This document shows, one piece after another, positions 49,535-60,794 of a stretch of DNA of 64,000 nt. The notes beneath the pieces were generated by a model that saw nothing but the letters and a program-made list of their open reading frames with translations, ran no database searches and was not told the origin of the DNA. The stretch's first letter is position 1. Each line of letters starts with the position of its first letter. Position numbers and translations under genes: made by a program. The stretch is from Corallium rubrum. Taxonomy: Eukaryota; Cnidaria; Anthozoa; Scleralcyonacea; Coralliidae. The stretch is taken from NCBI GenBank assembly GCA_964035015.1, contig CAXIUP010000018.1, positions 62,001 to 126,000 on the forward strand, given 5' to 3'.

Positions 49535-51966
49535 AGCAAATACAATAGATTGAGTGATTAAAGTCAGTAGCAGTAAGGTTTAGAAGAGAGTATGTTACAG
49601 GTCGGGATGAAGAACATTTTAAACATTGATTTCCAAAAAAGTTATTGACGTCGCAAGCATTGACTAATAATTACAGCATTAATTAGTGCTTAGAAAGTTG
49701 TTGAAATTGTTTTTGCTGAGCTATTGGTATGTGTAGACCAACAGTCCGCAAACATTTAGGCTGATGACCCACTGCACAATTTCAAGCATTGTGCCATGAT
49801 TGATTTCATGATAAATTTAGTATATACATTATTTGTTGTACATATGTAACCATTTACTATAATTACATGAACTTGTGAAAGTAGCGAACAAAAAATACTT
49901 TTGCATTTGGGGATTTCATGTCTACTAACATTGGTTAACAGACAACTGGGTTAACTTGACCAATGTTTGTCGGCAAATGCTGAAAAACTAAGTCGTTCGA
50001 CTTCTGACAAAATCCTGTGAAAATGTTTTGTACCCTGCTTTTGGGTTGTGACCATAGTTTGCAGACCATCAGTGTAGACAATGTTCAATGAAAGGTCAGC
50101 ATGATTGTTCTATAGTATTGATATACAGTACATGCATGATAACAATGTGACCCCACCAACATTCTGTGTACATGCTGACAGCTGTGACAATAAATTTAAC
50201 TTCCAGGTTTTTAGATTTATCTTCCAGAAATATATCAGAAACATCAGATTTTACCAGCACTGATCATGACAGGTAGTGATTGTCCAAACCTGGCTCTGGG
50301 CCTGGATCTACAGATTATAAAACATAAATTAGCAAAAAAAGTACTGTATAAGAGAAAATAGAGCCATGGTCCAAGATTTTCATGAGTATCAGCCAAAGTT
50401 GATGATGGTGGCAGATAAAAAGGGATTGACCCACTAATTCTACATGTTAGGTACATAAAAGGCAAGTAATAAAGAACCTGGGTATGGGTTTGTGACAGTT
50501 ACAGTAATTTAGCCCGGGGTATAAAAGTGGAATTTCAATCAATATCAGGTGGATGAACTAAAGAGAACATGTGTTTTAAACCTTGCTCAATACTGTAGGC
50601 TAGTATCACTATCTATTATGCTCCATTATAATTCGCATAAAGACAGGTAAAATGAATTACATGTAGTAGATGACAGTAAACACAGGAGGCAGCTGACACT
50701 GAAGCATTAAAACTTGTACCAGTAGTCATCTAGAACTGGATATACTGGAAGCGATGTATGTCTGGAAGTCATTGTAACCAGGAATGGTCTTAAAATGAGG
50801 TGCCTAGGGCTCTTTCTCGATACAGTACATGCACAACCAAAATGGTTATGGGTTACGGTTTGCATTGTGCATGTTATGTATCGAGAACGTGCTGTGCCTT
50901 TGGTCTTTGGTCTCTAGACTGGTGTCTTGTGTTGGAATCCATCTTTAATATAGTTTTGTCAAAAGTTTTTTCAAGAACACAAAGAGTGGAACTATACTTT
51001 TGCCTCACTATTATGCTCAAAAACCATGTTGACATAATGTGGACAACCCTAAGGGTCCAAGGCTCAAAATCTTGAGTGATTACATGAGTCATTACATGAA
51101 CAAACCCATGAACCTATACCAGTATAGTAATCACAATGTCAATTTTTAAGAGATTTGTTTACATGTATCCATGTCTATGTGACTATGGTTATCCAAATGA
51201 GCTTAAGTTAATTGTGTTCAACAACTTTTCAAAATGTTTAATTCATACACTGATAAGCGATTTCAAACTGCTCAAACAAAATCGTTTAAACATGGTATAA
51301 AAACTTTGTTCTATAAACTAAATTTAGACAACGGCTATCTAAATAAGCTTACGTACTGTACCAATGGAAATAACGAAACAGCTTACCTTTACTTCGACAG
51401 ATCCTGGCGAGTTTTGGTAAAAGGCCATAAGAGTATCGCCGAGAAATTGATTCCAAGGTCCGCCGTAGTCACATGCCTCAGTTTCGTAAAGCTTATTGGA
51501 CAATATCGCCAGTGGTCGCCAGAGGACTAATAACGCGTTGCAAAAAATAAAAAATAATAATAATAAGGAGAATCGCGAAACCTAGACTCGGCTACCACAG
51601 TAGCCCGAGTAATTAATTAGTATAGATTGGTCAGTTCGCATGTTTACCGGTAACCGTGTGTTACGTTAGAACTAAGAACTTAGACGAAAAGCTGTTTGTA
51701 TAAATGGGTACGTTAGAAACTCTAACTCTCCCGTATAAACAGCCATATAGCTAATGAAATAGTACACTAATAACCGAATAAACCGATGCGCAACATTTTG
51801 ATGGAAGATCACTCGGAAGTTCTGTCAACACTGTTGATGCCGCCGTTTTAAAATTGATATTTATCTTTGAATCTGGGGAGTAGGGCCTGCCGCCTGCCGT
51901 GAAAGGGTTAATTTATAGCGTGAATTTTTTAACTTTTTTAGGTTCCATGTTTGCTACAGTAGAGCT

Positions 51967-53994
51967 ATGAGTTCTACAGGTATCGGTGGTCACGAACGGG
52001 ACAAGCATTGCCAATATCATTCTGGAGCAGCAAAACGCAAAGCAAAGGAAGAACGAGACGCACGAGAAAGCAAAGTTTTGGGTAAAGTGCCGAAAATATC
52101 GACACTGTTTTTTCCCAAGAGCAGCGCTGGTACTGGTAGTGAGACTAGTGACACTGGTCACAGTATAGATGCGCTTGCGGTTGTGCAACCTCAACAACTT
52201 GATGAAGGTGCTAGTTCTAGACAATACCAGAAACAGAGGCAGATTCCGCACTTGAATCACCTGAATTGACGGCCACATCTCCGACATCTGACGGTCCTTC
52301 CAGTTCAAATTCATATTCTTGTGATTTGGGGTTGTGGCCTGGTGATGTTTCGGACAGTATGAGGGAATACTGGACAGCGAAAGGAAGTGGCGACTGCAAC
52401 AATTCGGATGCAGATTTCAACGCATCTTTTACCTGATTCGAAGGAGAGAAGTACAACCGACAGTGCCAGAAAAGCCTATTCACATACACGCATCAGCTCA
52501 CGAAACAGCAACATCCTCGCACCTGGCTCTGCTCTCGCCATCTGAACATGCAATGTACTGTTTTGCGTGTAAACTGATAACAAATGTCTCAGTTTGGGGG
52601 ATGCAGGGATATAAGGACTGGAAACGCGCTTCTCAATCAATTCCACGTCATGAGAACAGTTCAGCGCACCGAGAGGCCATGATCCAGCTACTACAACGCA
52701 GTGATGCAAACTGTCGTGTTGATGCGGAACTGGTTAGACAGGTCAATGCAGAGCGCAATTATTGGCGTGCTGTGCTAGAGCGGGTGGGAGAAACTATTCG
52801 TTTCCAATCTGAGCGCGGTTTAGCATTTCGTGGCTCAGATGAAGTTCTCGGTTCATCCAGAAACGGAAACTACTTAGGTATATTGGAACTGTTGGCCAAG
52901 TTCGATCCATTTCTAGCGCAGCATATCAATCATAACGCAAACAAAGGACGGGGTCACACTTCCTATCTGTCCAAAACAATTTGCGAAGAATTCATCCATT
53001 TGATGGGAAATCGTGTGCTCGATAACGTTATTAGGGAAGTGAAGTCAGTCAAGTATTTTTCGCTTTCTGTAAATTCAACTCCCGATATTTCTCACGTTGA
53101 TCAGCTCACCTGTATTCTTCGGTACGTTTTACCATCGGGTTCTGTTGAACGATTTGTAACCTTCCCGGACATGCAAGGTCACAGTGGACAGGAATTAGCA
53201 GAAAACTTGCTCACATTCTTGGCAAACCATGGCATCGATGTTGCTGACTGCCCTGGCCAGTCATACGACAACGCAAGCAGTATGAGTGGGAAATATAATT
53301 GGACGCAGGCCATTATTCGGCAACATTGGGAGTTGGCTGACTATGTACCCTGCGCTGCACATTCTCTCAACCTGGTTGGTTAGTCCGCAGCAGGTTGTTG
53401 CCAGCTAGCTGTTGGATTCTTCGATTTTCTTCAACGACTATACTCCTTTTTTGCTGCTTCAACGCATCGTTGGAAAGTTCTGAATGAGCAACCTTCGAGC
53501 AAAAGCCTGCCAACAGTCATACGCAAGTCTGCCACTCGCTGGTCCGCACGCGCAGACGCCACAGAAGCCCTAGGAAAGGATATGACGGAATTAACGCTGC
53601 TTTGGAGGAAATCGCTGACGACGTCGCCCAGAAAGCCGAGGGCAGTCATGAGGCCCGTATACTGGCTGCCCATATGAACCGCTTAGAAACCGGCATACTT
53701 GCTGCATTGTAGTACCACATCCTGCACCGTTTTCACGGCAGTAGTCAAATCCTGCAATCAACCGACCAAGATCTCAATACCGCCGTTGCATTTATCCGTA
53801 AGCTGCGGACAAGATTTGAAGAGTTTGAGACGAAAGGGAAGAAGCTCAGTGAATGTGACCATTACACTGAAGAAGTTAGAAGCGTGCGTCAGCGAAATCG
53901 GCGTTATGATGAGCCAGGATCAGCGCCTGAATTGCCGCAGACTCCAGCCGACAAGTTTCGCACACGCACATTCCTGGTTATTTTCGACAGTGTC
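51967..53994 (+). pseudogene. hAT-type (ZMYM1-like) transposase, 5' part
   Basis: Starts with MSSTGIGGHERDKHCQYHSGAAKRKAKEERDA, a basic N-terminus seen in ZMYM1-like hAT proteins. After frame breaks near 52250-52460 (the intervening sequence still encodes DLGLWPGDVSDSMREYW) comes the TTF/DUF4371-type part (52463-53383) with YCFACKL, KDWKRASQSIPRHENSSAH, FRGSDEVLGSSRNGNYLGILELLAKFDPF and GQSYDNASSMSG, then CAAHSLNLV. Further fragments in other frames reach 53994 (ATRWSARADATEAL and AALEEIADDVAQKAEGSHEA). Interrupted at 53995-54000 by Polinton 3; the rest is at 63238-63828. Several frameshifts, so inactive. Confidence 0.78.
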
Positions 53995-54189
53995 GATGGG
54001 AGTAGATGATCCCCCTCCCCCAATCCAGGGACCAAAGAGATGCCGCCTCATTAATATTCAGCATGACTCACGCACCGTGACTCACGCATGACTCACGCCT
54101 GTGACATGATTGGGCAGGACTAGGATAATTATAGTACACATGAAGTTATATAAGCTCGGACATTACGATGTTAGGATTACACCTGATCT

Positions 54190-56400
54190 GCTCGGCTAAG
54201 TTCGTTGGACGAATCTATACTTGTTCGAGACTTTAGAGAAAGATTGAAACGTTTGTTGAAAGCCGTTTAGAACTGAGACATAAATACTCGACGATCTAGA
54301 AACCGTAATGTGAAGCCTGGGGAAATAAAGTACATGTCGACGAAGTGTCCGTTGTGGAATACCAAAAGCTGTTTCCATTGATAGACCATATACAGAGACG
54401 CCATCGCCACTGAAATCGAGAAATTATGCGAAGAAACTGTTGTGGTTGTAAGATTGATCACCCCAGTCAGCGCCAGCATGATTGCCTCATGATGACCGAG
54501 GAAGAAAGATGGGAATTGTACTCAAAGATGCCATAGCATTTGTAAACGATAAACGATTGATTTGGGACGAGTTTATTGAAGCGACAAGAGTACTAAAGAT
54601 CAGGTGTCATAAAGACGCTCTTGAACATTTAAAGTGTCACTGAGACGAAAATCAACCACATCAATTTTCCAAAATTCCTTTTCGATAGGGTAATGTAGCA
54701 AATTACTAGCACTTTTACAAAATTTTAATTGATTTGGTCAAATAGATGCAGCGTTATAAGCTTTGAAACTTTTCAAAATTGCCGTACGCCATTAATTTCT
54801 GCCATCTTGGCCTTGATCTGTTGTGACGTCATAGTCTTAACCCTCACAGCGAAGCAAAGCGGTAAACAACAGCTAACAAGGAGTTTAAGACTGTGTATCT
54901 GTTGTATACTGTGTCGGTTACGTCCACAACTAATACTTCTTCTGCTCCCTGATCTGATACAGAATCTTCTGAGAGATCATCTGTATATCTCACAGCGAAT
55001 TCTGACGAGGATAACGCCGAACGTAGTATAAATATTAAATGCGTCGAACCATTAGCTTCAACTGAAGAAATCGTTGAGTACGAGTCGACGAAGGCATGTA
55101 GTGAAGAGTGTCGTTGCTGCATGGGGATACAACAGTGTCGCAACAAATTGTTCGAGTGTGAGAACAGGGAACGTTTTGGATCATCCAGGCTTTCACGACG
55201 TTTGTCTGAATGAGTGGGTGCCTGATATCGCTTCTTTAGGGTTGAAGACAAAGAACCGTAGAAATTTAATGCGCCGCTTCAGTTTTCAGAGAGGGTCAGA
55301 AGACAAGATCAGAGTAATAATTACGCATTGTAATGAAATTAATAATATAAAAATGAGCAGGTTCTTGAACTGTCTCTTGACTAGAAATAACATGATGTTT
55401 TAATAAATGTTGGAATTTTACATAAACGAATAATAAACTAAAACATATTGTGTTGGACTGGTTTTAAAGTCAGCATTGTGAGCTACTGTAAAATGTGAAA
55501 TGGTAGTATTTTATGATTCTTGATTTGCAATATTTCGGACCTTATTTTTTAAATCTATTTCCTCACTTTCAGGTATAGTGGGGTTTAGTTGCTGCATTTC
55601 TTGCTGAACCTTATCAATAAATAATCATAAATGTGCCATGAGTATTATGTTGCATGGTCTCCAGTCACATTATTATCCTCGTGGGTTGAAAGCACATGCT
55701 TACCTTCATACGACGACTTCTTGAAGGTGTTTTGATCGATACCGCTGAGTTCCTCCATATGGAAGGTATAGCACCCTACTTTAAACAACGAGGTGACCCT
55801 TTCACGTGGAACGACCGTTCAAAACACTCCGGGGAAAAGTGATCGGAGCAAACATAAACCGACGCTTTTTTCGAACAAATTTATTATTCCTTTGAAAGAT
55901 TTGTCCGTTGGACTCTTATGCAAGGATATATTCCTGCCTGATGATAAGATTCATTGCTGCAATCCTGCGCAACACAGTGCGTTGATGGCATGTTGGTATA
56001 ATTTAATTTTAATGAACTCGTATAAACGTCGAATAGAGGCAATATCTTATAGGTTTTGTTTACGGTTGGGTTAAGACTATGACGTCACAGACCGGTAATA
56101 AGAACTCGTCTCTTTTAATGGCGGCTGAGAATTATCAGATTTCTTTCTTAAATAACAACTTTATTTTTTTGACTATGAACATGACACTTCGTCAGGTACG
56201 TTTCTGATACCGGTACTTTAAACTCGTGAAAAAAAAAATTTGAGGAAAAATTTCGTCTCAGTGACACTTTAAGACATTTAGAAAACACGTCGGAGTCCAT
56301 ATTGTATGCACTGTGGCAATTTTATAGTAATGCGGAGAATGCAGAAATGAATTGTATTCTAGGATATCTTTCTTACTGGAGAGAAAGTAATAAATGATTT
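54190..56400 (+). pseudogene. Remnant of NCxGC-motif gene in left repeat, interrupted
   Basis: Short frames read NCCGCKIDHPSQRQHDCLMMTEEERWELY (in pieces, ~54439-54530), then KDAIAFVNDKRLIWDEFIEATRV to 54600, and after the TTAA insertion (54633-56268) a tail to about 56395 ('SILYAL...'). Homologue of the intact gene at 29073-29474 but with frameshifts and the insertion. The right-repeat copy (61690-62220, minus) has other breaks. Confidence 0.55.
54633..56268. mobile_element. TTAA-flanked element 2 with P2X7-like domain remnant (1.6 kb)
   Basis: Terminal inverted repeats AGTGTCACTGAGACGAAA, with TTAA outside both ends (54629-54632 and 56269-56272). Inside, plus-strand frames at about 55050-55290 read KACSEECRCC and then DHPGFHDVCLNEWV, which resemble the cysteine-rich zinc-binding domain at the C-terminus of P2X7-like proteins (HPGF..VCL), common in cnidarian repeats. 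No intact transposase. The host repeat sequence continues on both sides of the element. Confidence 0.65.
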
Positions 56401-56826
56401 TCTTGTATAAATGTTGTGTTTTGTCTTAATATGGCTAATAATTGTAGATTTCAAAGCAAACCTTCGTTTATAAGCGAGGAAATCTTAGGAAGATAGAATG
56501 AGGAATCACTTCGAGAAGGAGTAAGAAGAACGATCAATGATTTCATGAGAAAATATAAACGGAATAACTCTTCAAACTGGTTGCTACGCTTTCTGTTACT
56601 AAGTGTGATATTTGCATATTTATCCTCAGTGCACGTGCAGGAGACAAAAGAGAAACTCATTAGGGGTCATTAAGAGGATTAAGCGCTTGGGCAAGTCTAG
56701 TCGAGAAGGTCTTTAGCGTGCATTTTGCATAAGACAGAATTCACAACAATCGGTTTCAAATATTTATTTGGGCTTTGGTTTAAACTTGCACATATCAAAA
56801 CAAATTATGGTTACATATAAAAAGTT

Positions 56827-57171
56827 TTAGTAAGGTCTGCTTCTTAGATTATATTTAGGTGTTTTTATTTTGAAAGTAGCATGATAATCTTTCTTGTCCT
56901 CTGATGATAATTGGGACACGTCTTCTTTTGTCATGGGTAAATATTTTGATCTAGTCATCAATAGATGGTGTTCATACTCTTCTCTTTCATCCGGAGTCAT
57001 CTTTTCCAAGTCTTTCTCTGTCGTGTCGCCCAAACTTTCCCAGTTATGAAAGAAATTATGTTTAAGCGTCGGTTGTTCAACGGTAGGAGGCGGTGTTACA
57101 AAATGGGTTTTGGGTGTAGCAGGGAAACCCCACGGAAGATCGTCAGTTTCTTGCTTTATCTCCAGTGTCAA
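56827..57171 (-). pseudogene. Orphan 3' copy of the right-end gene of Polinton 3
   Basis: 114 aa that match the last two thirds of the protein at 60757-61260 (shared: DLPWGFPATPK, TPPPTVEQPTLKHNFFHN, KMTPDEREEYEHHLLMTRSKYLPM) with about eight differences. It has no proper start because the inverted repeat ends inside the gene, at about 57213. A passive copy created when the terminal repeat was extended. Confidence 0.8.
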
Positions 57172-57215
57172 ATTTCGTGTATTTTTCCAAGGCTGAGTTT
57201 GAAGATTATCTATTT

Positions 57216-57896
57216 TTATTTCAGTTCAAAATTATTTTCATTAACTCCATCGGTAATATAGGCCTTGGGACACGCAGTACAGAAACCAATTGAATGTAAA
57301 AAAGATGAGGGAGATCCTAAGTTACACAATTTACAATGATGATTCTTATCCTGATAAAAATCTTTCCATGAACATTTAGGACACTGAAGTAAATGTACAA
57401 CACCTGCAATACTTTGACAATGTTCACATTCTCCAGTAAGTTCTTCATTTCTCTCCAAGTCCTCTCCACTCCATTGCTCCGCGTCCGACTCTTCTTGTTC
57501 AGTTTCGGAGTCAGTTTCTTCGTTTTCGCTTTCGGATTCCGGCTCTTGATGTTCGTGACATGCCAGCATGGTCAAAACTTGAACATATTCAATGACACTT
57601 TTATCAATTTTCAAATTTGCTAGTCCTTTAACAAAAATATCTAAACCAAGGGGCTCTGGAATCTTGGCATCGTATTCTGTTAGACAATATTCTATCAGAT
57701 CAGTGATATTTGTTCTTGATATAGTTTTTCCGTTATATACTATTTCCCCTCTTGAATTCCACGTGAGAAGACTATAAGATATCAGCAAACTGTTTAGCAG
57801 AGAAGACACTTTCTCTTCATCGATTTCGTAGTGTAAATGTGATATTATTTGTTGGACGCGATAATTAGCGAGACTTGCTTCTTCCATGATGTTCAC
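57216..57896 (-). CDS. Polinton 3 Cys-rich protein with acidic linker
   Basis: 226 aa from the ATG near 57887-57896 (MNIMEEASLANYRVQQ...). Helical N-terminal domain (about 1-120), an acidic run rich in E, S and D (about 122-150), then a C-terminal zinc-type domain with CEHCQ, CPKCSWKDFY, CKLC and CTAC pairs. Four CxxC pairs suggest two zinc ribbons. I recall similar layouts (globular, acidic linker, CxxC domain) among Polinton genes, without known function. It sits directly inside the left repeat border and shows no break. Confidence 0.6.
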   Translation of the reverse strand: MNIMEEASLANYRVQQIISHLHYEIDEEKVSSLLNSLLISYSLLTWNSRGEIVYNGKTISRTNITDLIEYCLTEYDAKIPEPLGLDIFVKGLANLKIDKSVIEYVQVLTMLACHEHQEPESESENEETDSETEQEESDAEQWSGEDLERNEELTGECEHCQSIAGVVHLLQCPKCSWKDFYQDKNHHCKLCNLGSPSSFLHSIGFCTACPKAYITDGVNENNFELK

Positions 57897-57931
57897 GCTT
57901 AAACTGACTATCGTAGAAACTTTTAGTTCTT

Positions 57932-58180
57932 TTATACCATTTCTGCGAGTCCTTCTAAAACAGGACCAAGCAACAGGCTTAGAAATCCTTCACCGTTTTG
58001 AACCATTGTTTTCTTTTTTCGTCTAAAACTTCGTCGGGGATCAACCAAAATGTGTAGATCGTCCGAGGTAGTTGGTGTCCATTTGCCATAAATTGGGTGC
58101 ACGCTCGCATACACGTCGAACCGGCTCTGGGCTCGCAGACTCCAAAACAGCTCGCTGTTGTACGGGTTTTGAAAGACACA
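57932..58180 (-). CDS. Polinton 3 small basic protein, possibly pX/mu-like
   Basis: Minus-strand frame of at least 60 aa. A basic part (DPRRSFRRKKK) is followed by KTMVQNGEGFLSLLLGP and a short hydrophobic end. A basic segment followed by a glycine-hydrophobic tail recalls the adenovirus-type core peptide (pX/mu) proposed in Polintons and adintoviruses, but the resemblance is weak. No upstream ATG is seen in this frame; a second frame with a different start overlaps it, so a frameshift or missing exon is possible. Confidence 0.3.
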   Translation of the reverse strand, partial: CVFQNPYNSELFWSLRAQSRFDVYASVHPIYGKWTPTTSDDLHILVDPRRSFRRKKKTMVQNGEGFLSLLLGPVLEGLAEMV

Positions 58181-58206
58181 AAAACTGAAGAAATGCTCTG
58201 TTCGTT

Positions 58207-58423
58207 GTTAACTCTTTCTTGTCCGAATTGGTCTTTAGTATTTTATTCTGGCTAACGCCAGACGATTTTATTCACCTCTGGGGAAGCCCCCGGACAGGAA
58301 TGAGTTATAAACTATCTCTTTAACTCTTTCTTGTCCGAATTGGTCTTTAGTATTTTATTCTGGCTAACGCCAGACGATTTTATTCATTTCTGGGGAAGCC
58401 CCCGGACAGGAATGAGTTAAACA
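58207..58423 (+). repeat. Two-copy 112-bp tandem repeat
   Basis: Two nearly identical copies of a unit beginning 'taactctttcttgtccgaattgg' and containing 'tctggctaacgccagacg' (a small hairpin) and 'ctggggaagcccccggac', located between the basic-protein gene and the packaging ATPase. Confidence 0.85.
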
Positions 58424-58534
58424 TCACTCAATGAAAGTAAGGTTGCAAATGATTGAATTCCGCCAGAGCATGTCTATATACTTTCAATTTGTGACAGATA
58501 TCCTTCAGGGTCTGGGACTGAAAATTGGGGATAT

Positions 58535-58745
58535 AAGGCCGATAAGAGGAAGATAAGGAAGATAAAGGGAAGATAAGAGGAAGATAAGAGGAAGGTAAGA
58601 GGAAGATAAGAGGAAGATTAGGAAGATAAGGGGAAGATAAAGGGAAGATAAAAGGAAGATAAGGAAGATACGAGAAAGATAAATGGAAGATAATAGGAAG
58701 ACAAGAAGAAGATACGAGGAAGATAAGAGGAAGATAAAAGAAAAG
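58535..58745 (+). repeat. GATAAGAGGAA-type microsatellite
   Basis: Degenerate repeats of 'gaagataagag' and 'gaagataaggg' over about 210 bp, directly upstream of the ATPase. Frames across it are artefacts. Confidence 0.8.
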
Positions 58746-58816
58746 AGAAATAGAAAAGAAATTGAAATAAATTGTCCGAATATGCTTTGAAACAATCATA
58801 ACGTCAAAGAGTGAAC

Positions 58817-60794
58817 ATGTCGTACATCTGTAACATTTGCGGAAAAACGTTTTCGACAAGAGGCAATCTTCAACGCCATGTTAAAAATTCCCATCAGGAA
58901 AGTAATACAGGGCATGTTTCCCCAGTTATCAATGGAGCAACAGTCATGCAGCATCCTTTTACTTGCATTATCGCTGGATGTACACAGAGTGGTAAAACAG
59001 TATGGGTAAAAACGCTTCTGGAAAACGCCAAAACTACGATTAATCCTCCTCCTGAACGTATCATTTGGTGCAATGGACAATGGCAGCCCATGTATTTAGA
59101 AATAATCAAAACAATACCAGGCATCGAATTCTATAATTGTATACTTTTTATTTTATTAACTTCGCCATATGTAACATACATAGAAATAAACATATAAATA
59201 ATAGCAGATTTAACAATGGCAGGGGAACCATAACAGCGTTAGCCAATTACTGTGGGCCCTAAACATACAAAGGATATAGAGAGATAACTATGAAAAATAA
59301 AATTACAGCACATTATAAGTATTACATAATTACATACAACAAGAAATTGGGTCACTGAGACTCCGAACAGAGTTGCATTTGAGACAGATTGTTTTAAACG
59401 TGAGAGGGTCTTCACAGTTAAAAGAAGTTACCAACGATAAAAGATAATACTTAAGCATAACTGATTTAAATAAAGAAAGAGTATTTGTGTTAAGGTCAAG
59501 TTTGTTTGCAAGAGAGTTCCAAATTCGGTAAGTTCTGATGACGTAGGATTTTTGATAGGTAGTTGTTTTACATTTACGAATGATGAATTTAGTTGTGTTG
59601 CCATTAGAGGATCTAGTTGGTCTGGATGTACGGATAACTGGAAGAACGGAAGATTTTAAACTGATTAATCCATGTGTTATTTTGTAAAAGAAAACCATGT
59701 CTAAATACTCGTGCCAATAACAAAGTGGAAGGAGCGACAAATACTGCATCCTATTATTGTAGTCAATATCACAAGAAAATGGCAGGTTGAGAATGTATTT
59801 TGTTGCTCTCCTCTGAATTTGTTCCAACTGCATAATCTGTTCTATCGACTGTGGAGCCCAAATTTGTGTCGCGTATCCCAAGTGGGGACGCACCAAAGCA
59901 AGATACAGCGTGCGTCTCACCGCAGTATTCTGGATAAACCTAGTGTTCCTTCTGATGTAACCTAGAAGTTTATTGGCGCGTGAAGATTGCCCGTTTACTT
60001 GTTTGTTCCATGTTAAATTACTCGCTACCCAGACGCCAAGATCTCTTTCAGTTTCGGCGGTTTCTAGGGTGGAGTTGTTGAACGTGAAAGTGGATTCTAT
60101 TGGCTTGATCCTCCTCGTGATTCTCTGGGCTTTACATTTGGTCTCATTGAAGGCGAGGCCAGACAGTGAAGACCAGGTTTGTAAACTGTTCAGGTCTTCT
60201 TGGAGGGATGTACCGTCGTCCGAAGAGTTGATAGCCTTGAAGAGTTTTGTGTCGTCAGCAAACATTGAAATATACCTTCCGACATTGACTCTGATAATTT
60301 TCTTGAAGTCTCTCAACGTAACCTGATCGTCCTCGATGATCTTATGGCTCAATCAGGTGGAGATAAACGTATTAGTCATCACAGGAATCTCTCCGTAATC
60401 TATATTGTTCAGAACATTTTCCATCAAGGCAAAGAAACCAGAAACATCAGCCTCAACGCACACTATATTCTGCTCTTTAAGTCTCCGAAGGCAACAAATT
60501 TCTGTCTTGGCAAGGCAGGTGAACCCAGGTCATGTCCATGAATTTATGAAGAGTTACGAGGGAGCCACAAGTCGCCCTCGTGGTTATTTAATGCTTGATC
60601 TAAAGCCGACCACGGACGACGATCATCGCCTCAAGACCAATGTTCTACCTGGAGAAAATAGCTCCAGCCTGCAGCAACAGCTGGGTAGTTTCATACAAAA
60701 GCAATCCTATCAATTACCTCCGATCGTTAATTCCATGTACAATACAGAACAAAAAAATGCCAGATATTGTACAAGCGCCACAGTTAACACTTGA
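58817..60794 (+). pseudogene. Polinton 3 packaging ATPase split by LINE, N-terminal C2H2 finger
   Basis: Start ATG 58817. An N-terminal C2H2 finger (YICNICGKTFSTRGNLQRHVKNSH, split here only by wording), then the ATPase domain with CTQSGKT (Walker A) and ERIIWCNGQWQPMY. The LINE at 59145-60270 interrupts it. Beyond it come NLIVLDDLM (Walker B, at about 60320-60346), HHRNLSVIYIVQN, a one-base shift near 60480-60490, and VLARQVNPGHVHEFMKSY with RGYLMLDLKP. A short stretch between Walker B and HHRN also looks deleted. Family: FtsK/HerA packaging ATPase of the Polinton 2/adintovirus-like type, unlike the Polinton 1 version, which has no finger. Confidence 0.8.
59145..60270 (-). mobile_element. 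5'-truncated LINE inside the packaging ATPase
   Basis: The minus-strand frame (ending at 59330) starts within the RT catalytic motif: MFADDTKLF, then LGVWVASNLTWNKQV, RTLYLALVRPHLGYATQIWAP and a C-terminal YRIWNSLAN, as in CR1/L2-type elements. A UTR and an A-rich end ('aataaaataaaaag') follow. Flanked by a 5-bp duplication TATAC (59140-59144 and 60271-60275). The first residues of its long frame belong to the ATPase antisense strand. Confidence 0.85.

Larger units (their letters stand above)
46878..51966. other. Gene-poor host sequence
   Basis: No recognisable protein. A 98-aa frame at 51234-51530 has an even codon pattern (MFNSYTDKRFQTAQ...) but no known motif and is left as unproven. Features: a duplicated 'attcgaccaatagaaa.cgcggcc' at about 47640-47695, palindromes 'cggggtattcg' / 'cgaatacccc' at 48577-48645, a MITE at 49230-49534, and poly-G tracts. 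Confidence 0.4.
54001..57213 (+). repeat. Polinton 3 left terminal inverted repeat (with insertion)
   Basis: Matches the inverse of 60876-63231 in segments: terminal 160 bp with a GTGACTCACGC-type short repeat; the remnant of the NCCGCKID gene (54190-54628, continuing 56273-56400); a block with 'agtgcacgtgcaggagacaaaagagaaa' at 56630-56655; and the gene tail at 56827-57171. Two differences from the right repeat are gross: a TTAA element is inserted here, and the 730-bp exonuclease-like gene block is absent. Confidence 0.8.

Noticed and set aside
51234..51530. A 98-aa frame (MFNSYTDKRF...) as a host gene
   Set aside because: No domain recognised, no splice or promoter context; chance cannot be excluded, so it is mentioned only in the regional entry.
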